A program made the position numbers and the translations under genes. DNA of 64,000 nucleotides from Gluconacetobacter tumulicola (GTDB taxonomy: Bacteria; Pseudomonadota; Alphaproteobacteria; Acetobacterales; Acetobacteraceae), in NCBI RefSeq assembly GCF_014174215.1, contig NZ_JABEQL010000007.1, positions 62,001 through 126,000 on the forward strand, given 5' to 3'. This document shows, in pieces, positions 24,021 through 32,776 of this stretch (positions within the stretch are counted from its first letter, which is position 1; every line of letters begins with the position of its first letter). The notes beneath the pieces are model-generated. The model was not told the origin of the DNA and did no database searches. It saw only the letters and a program-made list of their open reading frames with translations.

Positions 24021-26174
24021 TCAGAGATCCAGCCGCGCGCTGAGAGCGACCGTGCGTGGCGCCCCCGGGAAAAGCTGCAGTGCGCCCCGGCTGACCCAGT
24101 AGCGTTCGTTGCCGATATTCTCGACCGCCGCCCGGAAGGTCAGACGGTGCCGGTCGACGCGCGTGACATACTGGGCGCCGACCGTACCCAGCATATAGGA
24201 TTGCAGTCGGAAGCTGTTCGACGGATTCAGCCATCCGGCGGATACGTAGTTCATTCCGCCATGGACGCTCAGGCCCTTTACCCACGGCAGGGTGTAGTCT
24301 GCGGCGACATTCGCCTCGAACGGCGAGGTGGATTCGGCCTGTTTGCCCTGATAGGGTGTGCCCGCGCCATAGCGTGCGTCCAGATAGGTCAGGCTACCGG
24401 TCAATTGCAGGTCGCGCGTCGCCTGGACCGTTCCGCCGGCTTCCACCCCCTGGTAGCGGACAAGGCCCCCTTGCTGCTGCACATTATTGGAATCGACATA
24501 GGCCGCGATGCTATCGAGCCGGTAGAGCGCCAGCGTGCCGCTCCACCGGGTTTTCTGCACCTTCACGCCCAGTTCGTATTCCTGGCTGCGCATCGGCGCG
24601 AAGACCTGATACGCATTCCCTGCCGTCGCGGCAGCCTGGGTGCCTGACTGCATGGCCTCGACATAGCTGAAATAGGCGTTGATATCCGTCTCGGGCTTGT
24701 AGGAGAGCGAGACGACGGGTGTTACGGGATTATTCTGTCGGGCTGCCGTCCGTCGTCCGCTGCCGTCGGTCGCGTAATCGTTTTCGATATAGTCCGTATA
24801 GCGTGCTCCTGCCAGAAGGGACCAGCGATGCCACGTGATGGTATCGCTCCAGAAGGGCGCGACCTGCGTGTAATCGACGTAGTTGTAGAGCTTCGGATTA
24901 TAGAAATGCGCGTTGGTGTTGGTCGGCCGTGCGGTGTGGATATTCCCGTATTGATAGGGCTGGTAATAAGCCGCGTTGGCGTCGGCGTCGAATTTCTGGT
25001 ACAGCCACATGATACCCGCGACGACGTCATGGTGCAGAGGTCCGGTTTCGAATCGCCCTTCTGTGGTCTGCTGTACCTGGTGGTAGGTGAAGACCCGCGT
25101 CATCTGGAACGGGCGGTTCAGGTAGTCGCCACGATTGTCAAGGAAGGTTATGGCATTCGACGGAAAGCGCTCGTCGAGATGCGAGTAGGCATAGGCCAGG
25201 CGGGAAGTCCAGCGTGGTGCGAACTGCCAGTCGAAGCCGGTGTTGAAATGCTTGAGGTCATTGCGTTTCCATGAATCCGGGGCGCCAAGCTCCGCCCGGC
25301 CGCTGATCGGGGTCAGCGATGTCAGTCCGCTGCTCACGGTCACCCCGTTGACCATGCCGGTCTGCAGGGTGTTGAGGTAGAAACTGTCGAAATGCCAGTC
25401 GAGCGCGTCGGTGATCTTCACCTTCAGCGCGCCCGATATCGATGTCGAGCGGATATAGCTGCCGTTATACTGGTTGCCGATCTCGTTCGCAGCCACGAAG
25501 CGATAGGTTACCCGATCTGACGACCCGATCGGGCCGCCGGCGTCCAGGCTCTGACGGAACGCGGCATCGGACCGATAGCCGGCTTCGATCCCCAGTTGCG
25601 GCGCATCCACCGGCTTCTTCAGCTGGAAATCCAGGACCGCGCCGGGCGAACCGAACCCGTAGAGGAAGGCCGACGCACCCTTGGTCAGCTGGAACTGGCC
25701 GAAATTGGCCATCGGCAGGTCGATGAACCAGTACGGGATTGCGAAACCGTCGATCTTGTATCCGTTGGTCCAGTCGAGATCGAGGCCGCGGACGCGAAAG
25801 CTTGCACCCGACGCAGTCGATCCGCCGTTCGAATTTTCCTGCACGCCAGGCTCGGCGCGGAAGACATCGTTGATATCGACGGCCTGCATCTGTTCGACCT
25901 TCGCGGCCGATACGATGCTGAGAGAGAACGGCGTGTCGAATTCCGAACGCGACCCCAACGCGCCCATCGCAGCATGGGCCGCCAGGCGCGGACGATGCGG
26001 ATTGGCATGCACCGTGATCGCTTCAGCTGTCGCCCTGGCGCCGGCCGTGGGCGCGGCCTTTGCTTTGTGCCCGGGGGGCGCCGCATGCGCGTGCTGGAGC
26101 GCCGTATGGGGCAGGAGTACGAACATCGTGGCGACGATGCTGGTGCCTGTCGTCAGGTGGAAGGTCCGTATCAT
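24021..26174 (-). CDS. TonB-dependent receptor (siderophore-type)
   Basis: A 717-aa outer-membrane receptor. The signal peptide is residues 1-31 (TTGTSIVATMFVLLPHTALQ, then HAHAAPPG). The plug starts near residue 80 ('FDTPFSLSIVSAAKVEQMQA', 'VDINDVFRAEPGVQEN', 'FRVRGLDLDW'). The barrel ends 'TVALSARLDL', with Phe replaced by Leu at the terminus. The start was placed at ATG 26174, ahead of the signal peptide. Sequence style is close to siderophore receptors (FhuE/FpvA-like), but its neighbours are organosulfur genes. The next receptor gene lies 107 bp upstream on the same strand. Confidence 0.88.
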   Translation of the reverse strand: MIRTFHLTTGTSIVATMFVLLPHTALQHAHAAPPGHKAKAAPTAGARATAEAITVHANPHRPRLAAHAAMGALGSRSEFDTPFSLSIVSAAKVEQMQAVDINDVFRAEPGVQENSNGGSTASGASFRVRGLDLDWTNGYKIDGFAIPYWFIDLPMANFGQFQLTKGASAFLYGFGSPGAVLDFQLKKPVDAPQLGIEAGYRSDAAFRQSLDAGGPIGSSDRVTYRFVAANEIGNQYNGSYIRSTSISGALKVKITDALDWHFDSFYLNTLQTGMVNGVTVSSGLTSLTPISGRAELGAPDSWKRNDLKHFNTGFDWQFAPRWTSRLAYAYSHLDERFPSNAITFLDNRGDYLNRPFQMTRVFTYHQVQQTTEGRFETGPLHHDVVAGIMWLYQKFDADANAAYYQPYQYGNIHTARPTNTNAHFYNPKLYNYVDYTQVAPFWSDTITWHRWSLLAGARYTDYIENDYATDGSGRRTAARQNNPVTPVVSLSYKPETDINAYFSYVEAMQSGTQAAATAGNAYQVFAPMRSQEYELGVKVQKTRWSGTLALYRLDSIAAYVDSNNVQQQGGLVRYQGVEAGGTVQATRDLQLTGSLTYLDARYGAGTPYQGKQAESTSPFEANVAADYTLPWVKGLSVHGGMNYVSAGWLNPSNSFRLQSYMLGTVGAQYVTRVDRHRLTFRAAVENIGNERYWVSRGALQLFPGAPRTVALSARLDL

Positions 26175-26281
26175 GAATTTGGGCCCTGTCCGGCGTGGCG
26201 CCCACGGCCGGGATGCATTGGGGATGGTGATCGGCCGGAGCCGTCTCATGAACTGGGCTGTCACCTGGCCCGAAGGGCGAT

Positions 26282-28669
26282 TCAGAATGACATCTTCGCA
26301 GAGACGAAGATCGTGCGCGGGTCGGCGAACTGGGCCGACTCATAGATCGGCACGCCACCCGACTGAACGAAGCTTTCGCTTTGCAGGTATCGCTTGTCGA
26401 GCAGGTTGCGGCCCATCGCCTGGACGGCCCAGCGCTTGTCGGTGCTGGTCCAGCCTGCCATGGCATTCACATAGGTCTGGGGCGGGAGGCGTGTCTGGGG
26501 ATTGATGGCCGAACTGATATAGGTGGCGCTCTGATAGGACACGTCGACGCCGACCTCGAAACGGCCCGGCAGGTTGACGGGAATATGGTAGGTCAGAGAG
26601 CCCATCGTCTGGAATCGCGGGGAATAGGGCAGCGCAGCGCCATCATAGGGCGTGTTGCTGTAGATCTGACCGCTGGCCAGTTGCGTCCTGCTGACGACGC
26701 CCCTGAACTTGTCCAGCACGGCATAGAGGTAGGACGCGGTATAATGGAGTTCGAGATCTTTCGTGATCTGGACAAATGTTTCGATTTCCGCGCCGGCGGA
26801 GTGTCCCGTCCCGGCATTGAACCGGTGCGACAGTCCGTTGGACGGGTCCATCACGGTCAGCTGGATATTGTCGAACTGGTTCCAGAACAGGGCACCATTG
26901 AAGCGGATGCGTCCGGGGAGCGGTTCCGATTTCAGGCCGATTTCATAGGTCGTGACGATTTCCGGATCATAAGGCGTGGTCGCCTGCAGGCTGCCGAGCG
27001 CCGTTGGCGTCTGGGCCCGGAAATCGTAGCCGGCGGATTTTCCACCCTGGGAAATCGACGCGTAGGCCATCAGGTTGGGAAGGGCCTGCCAGTTCAGGAC
27101 CCCCTTGGGAAGAAGCTGGATCCAGCTGTCGCGCGCCGAGGTCTGCCAGGCCAGTGAAGTGGGCACGCCCCAGTTGAGTGCCGCCAGCGCGGCCGCGGGC
27201 GTGGCCAGGTGGGAACCTGGCGCCAGATAGGACAGCGTTTCGGCGTTGGCATGATTTTCCCAGTTGAAACGCAGGCCCGCCGTAAAGGTCAGCTTTGGCG
27301 TGATATGATAGCTGACATCGCCATAGACTGCCCAGTTACGGTTGATCTGGTTGATGACGGCCAGGACGGGCATCGTCAGCACGTTGGGCGCGGTGTTGTA
27401 GCTGCTCTGGTTGTTGGCCCACCGCTGGGTGAACCAGTTTTCGTACATGAAATACGCACCCGTGTTGAAAGAAAGCCCGTCATAGTCTCCGTGGAGGCGG
27501 ATTTCCTGCGAGTACATTCTGTCCCGATAATAAAGGTTCTGGCTGACGCGCGAGTAGTAATCACCGTAATTGTCGTACATGCCCTTGTCGTCATATCCAC
27601 GTATCCCCGTTATGGCGTAAAGGGACAAATGCGGGGAGAGCGTATAGCGAACGTTTCCCGTAAAGCCGGCTTCGCTGTAATTGTTCTTTGGGTAAGCCCG
27701 GTTATAGTTGCCGTAAATGTAGGGATTGAGCAGGTTGCCGACGCCCCGGTTGGTGCTGCCGTCCACGGTGCCGTCGAAGGCGATCGTGATCTCCAGATCG
27801 TCGGTCGGTGTAAAGCGAAGTTTCCCGCGCGCCTGGGAATAGTCGATATTGTTGGTGTCCTTGCCGACGGTATAGTTATGGTCGATGCCGCCTCTGGCAT
27901 GCCGTCCGAACGAGAGACTGGCATAGAGCTTGTCGCGAATAAGCGCGCCGCTGACGGTGGCACCGATCTGGTATTCGTTATAGGTGCCGTAGCCTGTCTG
28001 AAAAACGGCGTGCCGCTGATTGGTCGGAGTCAGTGTATTGATCCGTATGCCGCCTCCTTCGGACTGATGTCCGGCAAAGACGACGGGGCCACGATCGACC
28101 TCGATATCGCCGATATCGAGAAGTTCCTGCATTGTGCCCATATTTCGCGGCAGATAGACGCCGTCGAGATAAGTGCCCACGGAAGGTTCACCCTGCGGGT
28201 CGATTTCGCCGATCCCGCGAATGAAGTAGTTATTGACCGAATATCCCGGCATGTTGTTCGGCACGTACAGGTTCGGCGTCAGGCGGGCCAGCTGCCTGGT
28301 GTTCTGCACGCCGAGCCGCTCCAGCGTCTGCGCCGTCAGAAGCGACGTAGAGGCGGGCACTTTCTGCAAGTCCTTCGTTCTCCGCGCGCCTTGCGACAGG
28401 CCGGTCACCTGTACGGTTTCGGCGGCCTGTCTCCGTGTGACCTCCGGCAGGTGTCTTTGCGTCTGGCCGACGGGGGCGGGAGAAAGGTGATAGGCATGTG
28501 CCGTATGCTGTTTGTGCAGTGGCGTTTTCTGTGGCGCTGCATACGCTTTATGGCCCGTGATCGCCAACAGAATGACGCAGCATGTCGTACCCATGCGTTC
28601 AGGACCGCACGCAGCCGGATGGCTGCGGAGAAGGGTTTTGAAGCTGGGGCGGCTGCCAGGTGACGACAT
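26282..28669 (-). CDS. TonB-dependent receptor
   Basis: A 795-aa outer-membrane receptor. The N-terminal region to about residue 45 contains a hydrophobic signal (GTTCCVILLAITGHKAYA), and the TonB-box-like AETVQVTG follows. Plug motifs: 'GVQNTRQLARLTPNLYVPNN', 'NYFIRGIGEIDPQGEPSVGT' and 'GDIEVDRGPVVFAGHQSEGG'. The barrel ends 'TIFVSAKMSF' with the classic terminal Phe. ATG 28669 has AGGA 6 bp upstream; a TTG at 28723 is open but has no SD. It resembles the 'iron complex' class that also takes up vitamins and other organics. Shares a divergent promoter region with the third SsuD-like gene. Confidence 0.9.
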   Translation of the reverse strand: MSSPGSRPSFKTLLRSHPAACGPERMGTTCCVILLAITGHKAYAAPQKTPLHKQHTAHAYHLSPAPVGQTQRHLPEVTRRQAAETVQVTGLSQGARRTKDLQKVPASTSLLTAQTLERLGVQNTRQLARLTPNLYVPNNMPGYSVNNYFIRGIGEIDPQGEPSVGTYLDGVYLPRNMGTMQELLDIGDIEVDRGPVVFAGHQSEGGGIRINTLTPTNQRHAVFQTGYGTYNEYQIGATVSGALIRDKLYASLSFGRHARGGIDHNYTVGKDTNNIDYSQARGKLRFTPTDDLEITIAFDGTVDGSTNRGVGNLLNPYIYGNYNRAYPKNNYSEAGFTGNVRYTLSPHLSLYAITGIRGYDDKGMYDNYGDYYSRVSQNLYYRDRMYSQEIRLHGDYDGLSFNTGAYFMYENWFTQRWANNQSSYNTAPNVLTMPVLAVINQINRNWAVYGDVSYHITPKLTFTAGLRFNWENHANAETLSYLAPGSHLATPAAALAALNWGVPTSLAWQTSARDSWIQLLPKGVLNWQALPNLMAYASISQGGKSAGYDFRAQTPTALGSLQATTPYDPEIVTTYEIGLKSEPLPGRIRFNGALFWNQFDNIQLTVMDPSNGLSHRFNAGTGHSAGAEIETFVQITKDLELHYTASYLYAVLDKFRGVVSRTQLASGQIYSNTPYDGAALPYSPRFQTMGSLTYHIPVNLPGRFEVGVDVSYQSATYISSAINPQTRLPPQTYVNAMAGWTSTDKRWAVQAMGRNLLDKRYLQSESFVQSGGVPIYESAQFADPRTIFVSAKMSF

Positions 28670-29035
28670 CACGGATCCTGAAGATTTTATGGATACGAAT
28701 TGAATCTTGATTGTGTTTTTCAAATGTAGTCACCCTCATCTCGACCGGGCAACGGGCAGGTATATGACTTATTGAAAACTATCCGATAAGGAATATTGAA
28801 ATGGCGTTTCTGCCTTATGTTCAAGAAGCAGCGCGCATTTGCATTCGTTTGATGCTGTCTTTTCTTTTTTCAAAAAATCACGTTTTTCCTTGGACTTGAA
28901 AAGAAATTCAAAAACTGATGTCGAAGATACTATCCTTGAGGAATTTCAATTCCAGACTTGTGTCGTACTATCGGGACAATCCGGTCCTGGGTGACGTATT
29001 CTGGAACACCGGAATCCGGTGTCAGGAAATGCGAC
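28670..29035. other. AT-rich divergent intergenic region
   Basis: 366 bp between the TonB receptor and SsuD-like paralogue 3, divergently transcribed. From about 28770 to 28920 it is rich in A/T runs (TTTTCTTTTTTCAAAAAA, AAAAGAAATTCAAAAAC). No coding sequence is supported. It should contain both promoters, plus the inverted repeat at 29006-29022. Confidence 0.6.
29006..29022. promoter_or_regulatory. Inverted repeat just before the SD of the SsuD-like gene
   Basis: ACACCGGA and TCCGGTGT form an 8-bp perfect inverted repeat around a single A. It ends one base before the AGGA SD of the gene at 29036. It could be an operator or an RNA hairpin affecting ribosome access. Confidence 0.4.
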
Positions 29036-30166
29036 ATGTCTGTGGAATTTATTGGTTATGTCAGCGGGCGCAATCAGTCGGAAACCATGCCGCCCGTCGG
29101 CCCTGTGGTCGATCCCGACTATATCGCGGCGACGGCCACCCTGCATGAACAGGCCGGTTTCGATCGGGTCCTGGTAGCGTTTCATTCCACATCGCCCGAC
29201 AGCATCCTGATCGCGCAGCATGCCGCCGCCGCCACACGGCGGCTGGGGGTGCTGATCGCACACCGGCCGGGCTTTGTCGCCCCGACATTGGCGGCGCGGC
29301 AGTTCGCAACGCTGGATCATCTCACGCGGGGACGGGTCGCCGTGCATATCATCACGGGCGGTAACGATGTCGAGTTGCGTGCTGATGGAGACGACACGAC
29401 GAAGGAGCTGCGCTACGCCCGAACCGACGAATATCTGGAGATCCTCCGGCGGGAGTGGACGTCCCGGGCGCCGTTCGATCACGAAGGCGAATTTTACCGG
29501 ATTCATGGCGCGCAGTCGCAAGTGGGGCCCTTTCGTCCCTCCGGTATCCCGATCTATTTCGGCGGGGCGTCCGATGCGGCGATCCGTGTCGCGGGGCGCC
29601 ATGCCGATGCCTATGCCCTGTGGGGCGAAACCTATGACGAGGTTGCGGGAGTGATCGCGCGCGTGCGCGCCGCTGCGGCAGAGCATGGCCGGCCGTCGCC
29701 CCGCTTCTCACTGTCCCTGCGCCCCGTCCTTGCCGATACCGAGGACGAGGCCTGGGCGCGGGCCGGGCAGATCCGCGAACGGATTGTTGCGTTGCAGGCC
29801 GAGGCGGCGCCGTCAGGCACATCGGCTGTGCTGGATATCGCGGGGAGCAGACCCACGGTGGACAGCTTGCCGACCAACGAGGGCTCGCGCCGCCTGCGTG
29901 CCCTGGTCGCCCGGGGCGAGCGGCTGGACAAGCGGCTATGGACCGGCGTCGCCGCCGTGACCGGCGGGCGATGGAACTCGACCTCGCTGGTCGGCACGCC
30001 CGATCAGGTGGCCGACGCCCTTCTGGATTATTACCGGTTGGGCATTTCAACCTTCCTCATTCGTGGGTTCGATCCGCTCGCCGATACGTATGTCTATGGA
30101 CGCGAACTGATTCCGCGCGTACGGGCCCTGGTCGCGGCGGAGCAGACGGCGCAATCGGTTGCCTGA
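29036..30166 (+). CDS. SsuD-like FMNH2-dependent sulfonate monooxygenase (paralogue 3)
   Basis: A 376-aa LLM-class monooxygenase. 'VEFIGYVSGRNQSETMPP', 'FDRVLVAFHSTSPDSILIAQ', 'IAHRPGFVAPTLAARQFATL', 'GRVAVHIITGGNDVEL' and 'TDEYLEILRREW' mirror paralogue 2. It carries a longer loop before 'PTNEGSRRL' (residues about 253-280, Ala/Ser/Pro-rich) absent from the others, near the region that in SsuD covers the active site. ATG 29036 has AGGA 8 bp upstream. It is convergent with SBP 4. Catalysis would be sulfonate to sulfite plus carbonyl. Confidence 0.9.
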   Translation: MSVEFIGYVSGRNQSETMPPVGPVVDPDYIAATATLHEQAGFDRVLVAFHSTSPDSILIAQHAAAATRRLGVLIAHRPGFVAPTLAARQFATLDHLTRGRVAVHIITGGNDVELRADGDDTTKELRYARTDEYLEILRREWTSRAPFDHEGEFYRIHGAQSQVGPFRPSGIPIYFGGASDAAIRVAGRHADAYALWGETYDEVAGVIARVRAAAAEHGRPSPRFSLSLRPVLADTEDEAWARAGQIRERIVALQAEAAPSGTSAVLDIAGSRPTVDSLPTNEGSRRLRALVARGERLDKRLWTGVAAVTGGRWNSTSLVGTPDQVADALLDYYRLGISTFLIRGFDPLADTYVYGRELIPRVRALVAAEQTAQSVA

Positions 30167-30229
30167 ACGGCGCAGGCGCCGAGGGCGAAGGAACATCCGG
30201 GAGCGGTCATGGCGCGGGTGCCGTTCAGG
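30162..30229. terminator. Possible long-loop inverted repeat between convergent genes
   Basis: Arms CCTGAACGGC (30162-30171) and GCCGTTCAGG (30220-30229) are perfectly complementary around a 48-nt spacer. They cover the two stop codons of the convergent SsuD-like and SBP 4 genes. The long loop makes terminator function only a possibility. Confidence 0.3.
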
Positions 30230-31229
30230 GCTGGAAGGTGAAGCTGGAATCGACGATGCTGGCGGTGTCGAGCCGCCGCGGGACCATGCGGGTCTCGGTC
30301 ATGAAATCGGAGACATGCTGCTGTTTGGCGATGATGTCGGGGGAAAGGGGCGCGACGGTGCCGGCCAGGCCCCTGACGACATCGCGGGCGACGGGAAGCG
30401 GCAGGCCGACATCGCGGCCCCAGACCTCGGCATAGATGTCCTGATGCGTCAGCATCCACCGATGCGCGGCGCGGAAACGGCGAAGATAGGTCGTCAGGCT
30501 TTCCCGTCTGCCCCGCAGCGCGGCTTCGGTTGCCACGACGTAGCTGAGGCCGCTCATCAGGCTGCCGCCATTGACGATCTCACGCGCGCCATCGGCGATC
30601 TTCGCGTCCGAGATATAGGGGCCCCAACTGGCCCAGGCATCGACGGCACCGGTCTGAAGTGCCAGCTTGGCCGAAACCGGCGGGATGAAGACGAATGCGA
30701 CGTCATCATCCTTCATGCCCGCCGCGCGCAGGGCGGCCAGGGTCAGGTAATGGCCGGTCTGGGCGCGCAGGGTCGCCACGCGCTTCCCCTTCAGGTCGCG
30801 CACGTTCCGGAGCGGGCTATCCTTCGCCACGACAATGGCGGTGGTCGTGCCATCGGTCTGGATGCCGGCAATCGCCTTTACCGGCACGCCACCCGCCTGG
30901 GCGAAGACAAGGGGCGCGTCTCCAATCACCCCGGCGTCCACGGCATTCGCGGCCAGGGCCTGTATCAGCATCGGCGCACCGGCGAACAGGCTCCATTGCA
31001 CGGGCAGGGTGCCATTGGCCGTCTTGCCTGCCGCCTCCAGCAGCGAACGCGCACCGCCTTTCTGGTCGCCGATCCGCAGCGGCGTGTCCGCCCATGCGCG
31101 AGGCCGCTCCAGTACCAGAGAGGGAAGGAAAGACGCGGCGCCCAGCGTGGCGAGGACCTGTCGACGGGTCGGAGTGGTGGACGCACATGTCTCGATCGTG
31201 CCGGTTCCGGTCGCCTCCGGCACGGTCAT
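30225..31229 (-). CDS. ABC-type sulfonate substrate-binding protein (SBP 4)
   Basis: A 334-aa SsuA-like periplasmic protein with Tat signal 'PTRRQVLATLGAASFLPSLV' and mature start near AWADT. Core motifs: 'LRIGDQKGGARSLLEAAG', 'NVRDLKGKRVATLRAQTGHY', 'AVDAWASWGPYISDAKIADG'. Its ATG overlaps the stop of the upstream DszA/NtaA-like gene (ATGA at 31226-31229), so both are translated together. That suggests it captures the substrate of that monooxygenase. No permease or ATPase is in the unit. Confidence 0.9.
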   Translation of the reverse strand: MTVPEATGTGTIETCASTTPTRRQVLATLGAASFLPSLVLERPRAWADTPLRIGDQKGGARSLLEAAGKTANGTLPVQWSLFAGAPMLIQALAANAVDAGVIGDAPLVFAQAGGVPVKAIAGIQTDGTTTAIVVAKDSPLRNVRDLKGKRVATLRAQTGHYLTLAALRAAGMKDDDVAFVFIPPVSAKLALQTGAVDAWASWGPYISDAKIADGAREIVNGGSLMSGLSYVVATEAALRGRRESLTTYLRRFRAAHRWMLTHQDIYAEVWGRDVGLPLPVARDVVRGLAGTVAPLSPDIIAKQQHVSDFMTETRMVPRRLDTASIVDSSFTFQP

Positions 31230-32560
31230 CCGGCCCGTTTCTTTTTGTCCACCGCATGACGGTTGATCGGATATGACAGGCCGAGATTGCCGCGCAGCGT
31301 CGTATGCGCATAGTCGTGGCGGAGGAGCCCGCGTTCCTGAAGGATCGGGACGACCAGGTCCACGAAGGCTTCAAGTTGCCCGGGCAGCGGCTCGAACAGA
31401 TTGAAACCGTCCGCACCGCCCTGTTCCACCCAGCGTTGCAGGGCATCGGCCACAGTCTGCGGACCGCCGACGAAATCGCCCCGTGGGGTCGCCAGTTCCC
31501 TGGCGATCTGCCGGATGGACAGGTTGCCGTGCCGCACGCGCGCCAGGATGCGCTGCGCGGCGCTCTGATTGCTCTGCTGCCCGATCGCGGCAACGTCGGG
31601 AAACGGGTCGTCCAGGTCGTAAGCGCGGAAATCATGGTCGCTGAAAGCCCGCGACAGGAAACCGAGCCCGGTGTCCAGCGAGGTCAGGGCGACCAGTTCC
31701 TGGTAGAGCCCTTCGGCGTCTTCGTCCGTCCGGCCCACGATCGGCGCAATGCCGGGCAGGATCAGCGGCAGGCCGCCATCCTGCCGCAACCGTGCAGCCC
31801 GTGCCTTGACGTCACGGTAATAGGCCTGGGCTTCCTCCAGATCCTGCGGGCCGCAAAAGACCACCTCGGCATGCCGGGCCGCGAAATCGCGCCCGTCCTC
31901 CGACGCACCCGCCTGGAAGATGACCGGCTGCCCCTGCCGCGAGCGGCCGATATTCAGCGGGCCCCGCACCTGGAAATACGGGCCGGCATGGTCCAGGCGA
32001 TGCAGCTTGGCGGGGTCCAGAAAGACGCCGTGTGCCTTGTCACCCACCAGCGCGTCATCTTCCCAACTGTCCCATAGCCCCTGCACCACCGCCAGATGTT
32101 CGGCGGCAATGCGGTAGCGGTCATGGTGGGACGGGTGGGCGGCACGGCTGAAATTGGCGGCGGTGTCCCCCAGCCAGGAGGTCACGACATTCCATCCGGC
32201 CCGGCCGCCGCTGATATGATCCAGCGAGGCGAATTGCCGGGCCACGTTGAAGGGCTCGGAATAGCTCACGCTCAGCGTGCCCACCAGGCCGATATGCTCC
32301 GTCGAGGCCGCCAGCGCCGAGAGGATGGTCAGCGGCTCGAACCGGTTGAGGTAATGCGGGCTCGATTTCTCGTTGATCGACAGGCTGTCGGCAACGAAGA
32401 GGAAATCGAACTTCCCCCGTTCCGCCGTCTGCGCCTGCTGGCGGTAGAAACGGATGTTTGTGCTGGCGCGGATGTCGCGGTCAGGGTGGCGCCAATCGTC
32501 CCAGGTCCGTCCGACCCCATGGAGGATGAAGCCGAGCTTGATGTACCGATCCTGAGCCAT
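31226..32560 (-). CDS. NtaA/DszA-family FMNH2-dependent monooxygenase
   Basis: A 444-aa LLM-class enzyme of the NtaA/SnaA/DszA branch, which uses reduced flavin on aminocarboxylates or sulfones. Hallmarks: 'LGFILHGVGRTWDDWRHPD', 'KFDFLFVADSLSINE', 'FEPLTILSALAASTEHIGLV', 'DHISGGRAGWNVVTSW' and 'QPVIFQAGASEDGRDFAARH'. ATG 32560 has AGGA about 6 bp upstream. It heads a two-gene unit with SBP 4. Given the context, a C-S bond cleavage role (alkyl or aryl sulfone or sulfonate) is likelier than aminocarboxylate degradation, but that is inference. Confidence 0.9.
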   Translation of the reverse strand: MAQDRYIKLGFILHGVGRTWDDWRHPDRDIRASTNIRFYRQQAQTAERGKFDFLFVADSLSINEKSSPHYLNRFEPLTILSALAASTEHIGLVGTLSVSYSEPFNVARQFASLDHISGGRAGWNVVTSWLGDTAANFSRAAHPSHHDRYRIAAEHLAVVQGLWDSWEDDALVGDKAHGVFLDPAKLHRLDHAGPYFQVRGPLNIGRSRQGQPVIFQAGASEDGRDFAARHAEVVFCGPQDLEEAQAYYRDVKARAARLRQDGGLPLILPGIAPIVGRTDEDAEGLYQELVALTSLDTGLGFLSRAFSDHDFRAYDLDDPFPDVAAIGQQSNQSAAQRILARVRHGNLSIRQIARELATPRGDFVGGPQTVADALQRWVEQGGADGFNLFEPLPGQLEAFVDLVVPILQERGLLRHDYAHTTLRGNLGLSYPINRHAVDKKKRAG

Positions 32561-32776
32561 GTCTTGTCCTGGTCTGGTGTCGCGTGCAGCGTGGGCTGTG
32601 CGTGACGGCAGAACCAGCGAGAAATCGTCAATGACGTGATGGGTGAAGTTAATCGATCATGCCGTCTCCAACACGTCGCGGCCTGTGACAGGCGTGGCCT
32701 TGCCGGGCAGGGGGCAGCCGGTTCACCCGGCCGCCCTGGCCGTTTCTTTCCGTGAAAACAGGGAAGGAAAAGCGCG

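Noticed and set aside
30162-30229. Strong terminator between paralogue 3 and SBP 4
   Set aside because: Arms are perfect but separated by 48 nt; kept only as a low-confidence feature.
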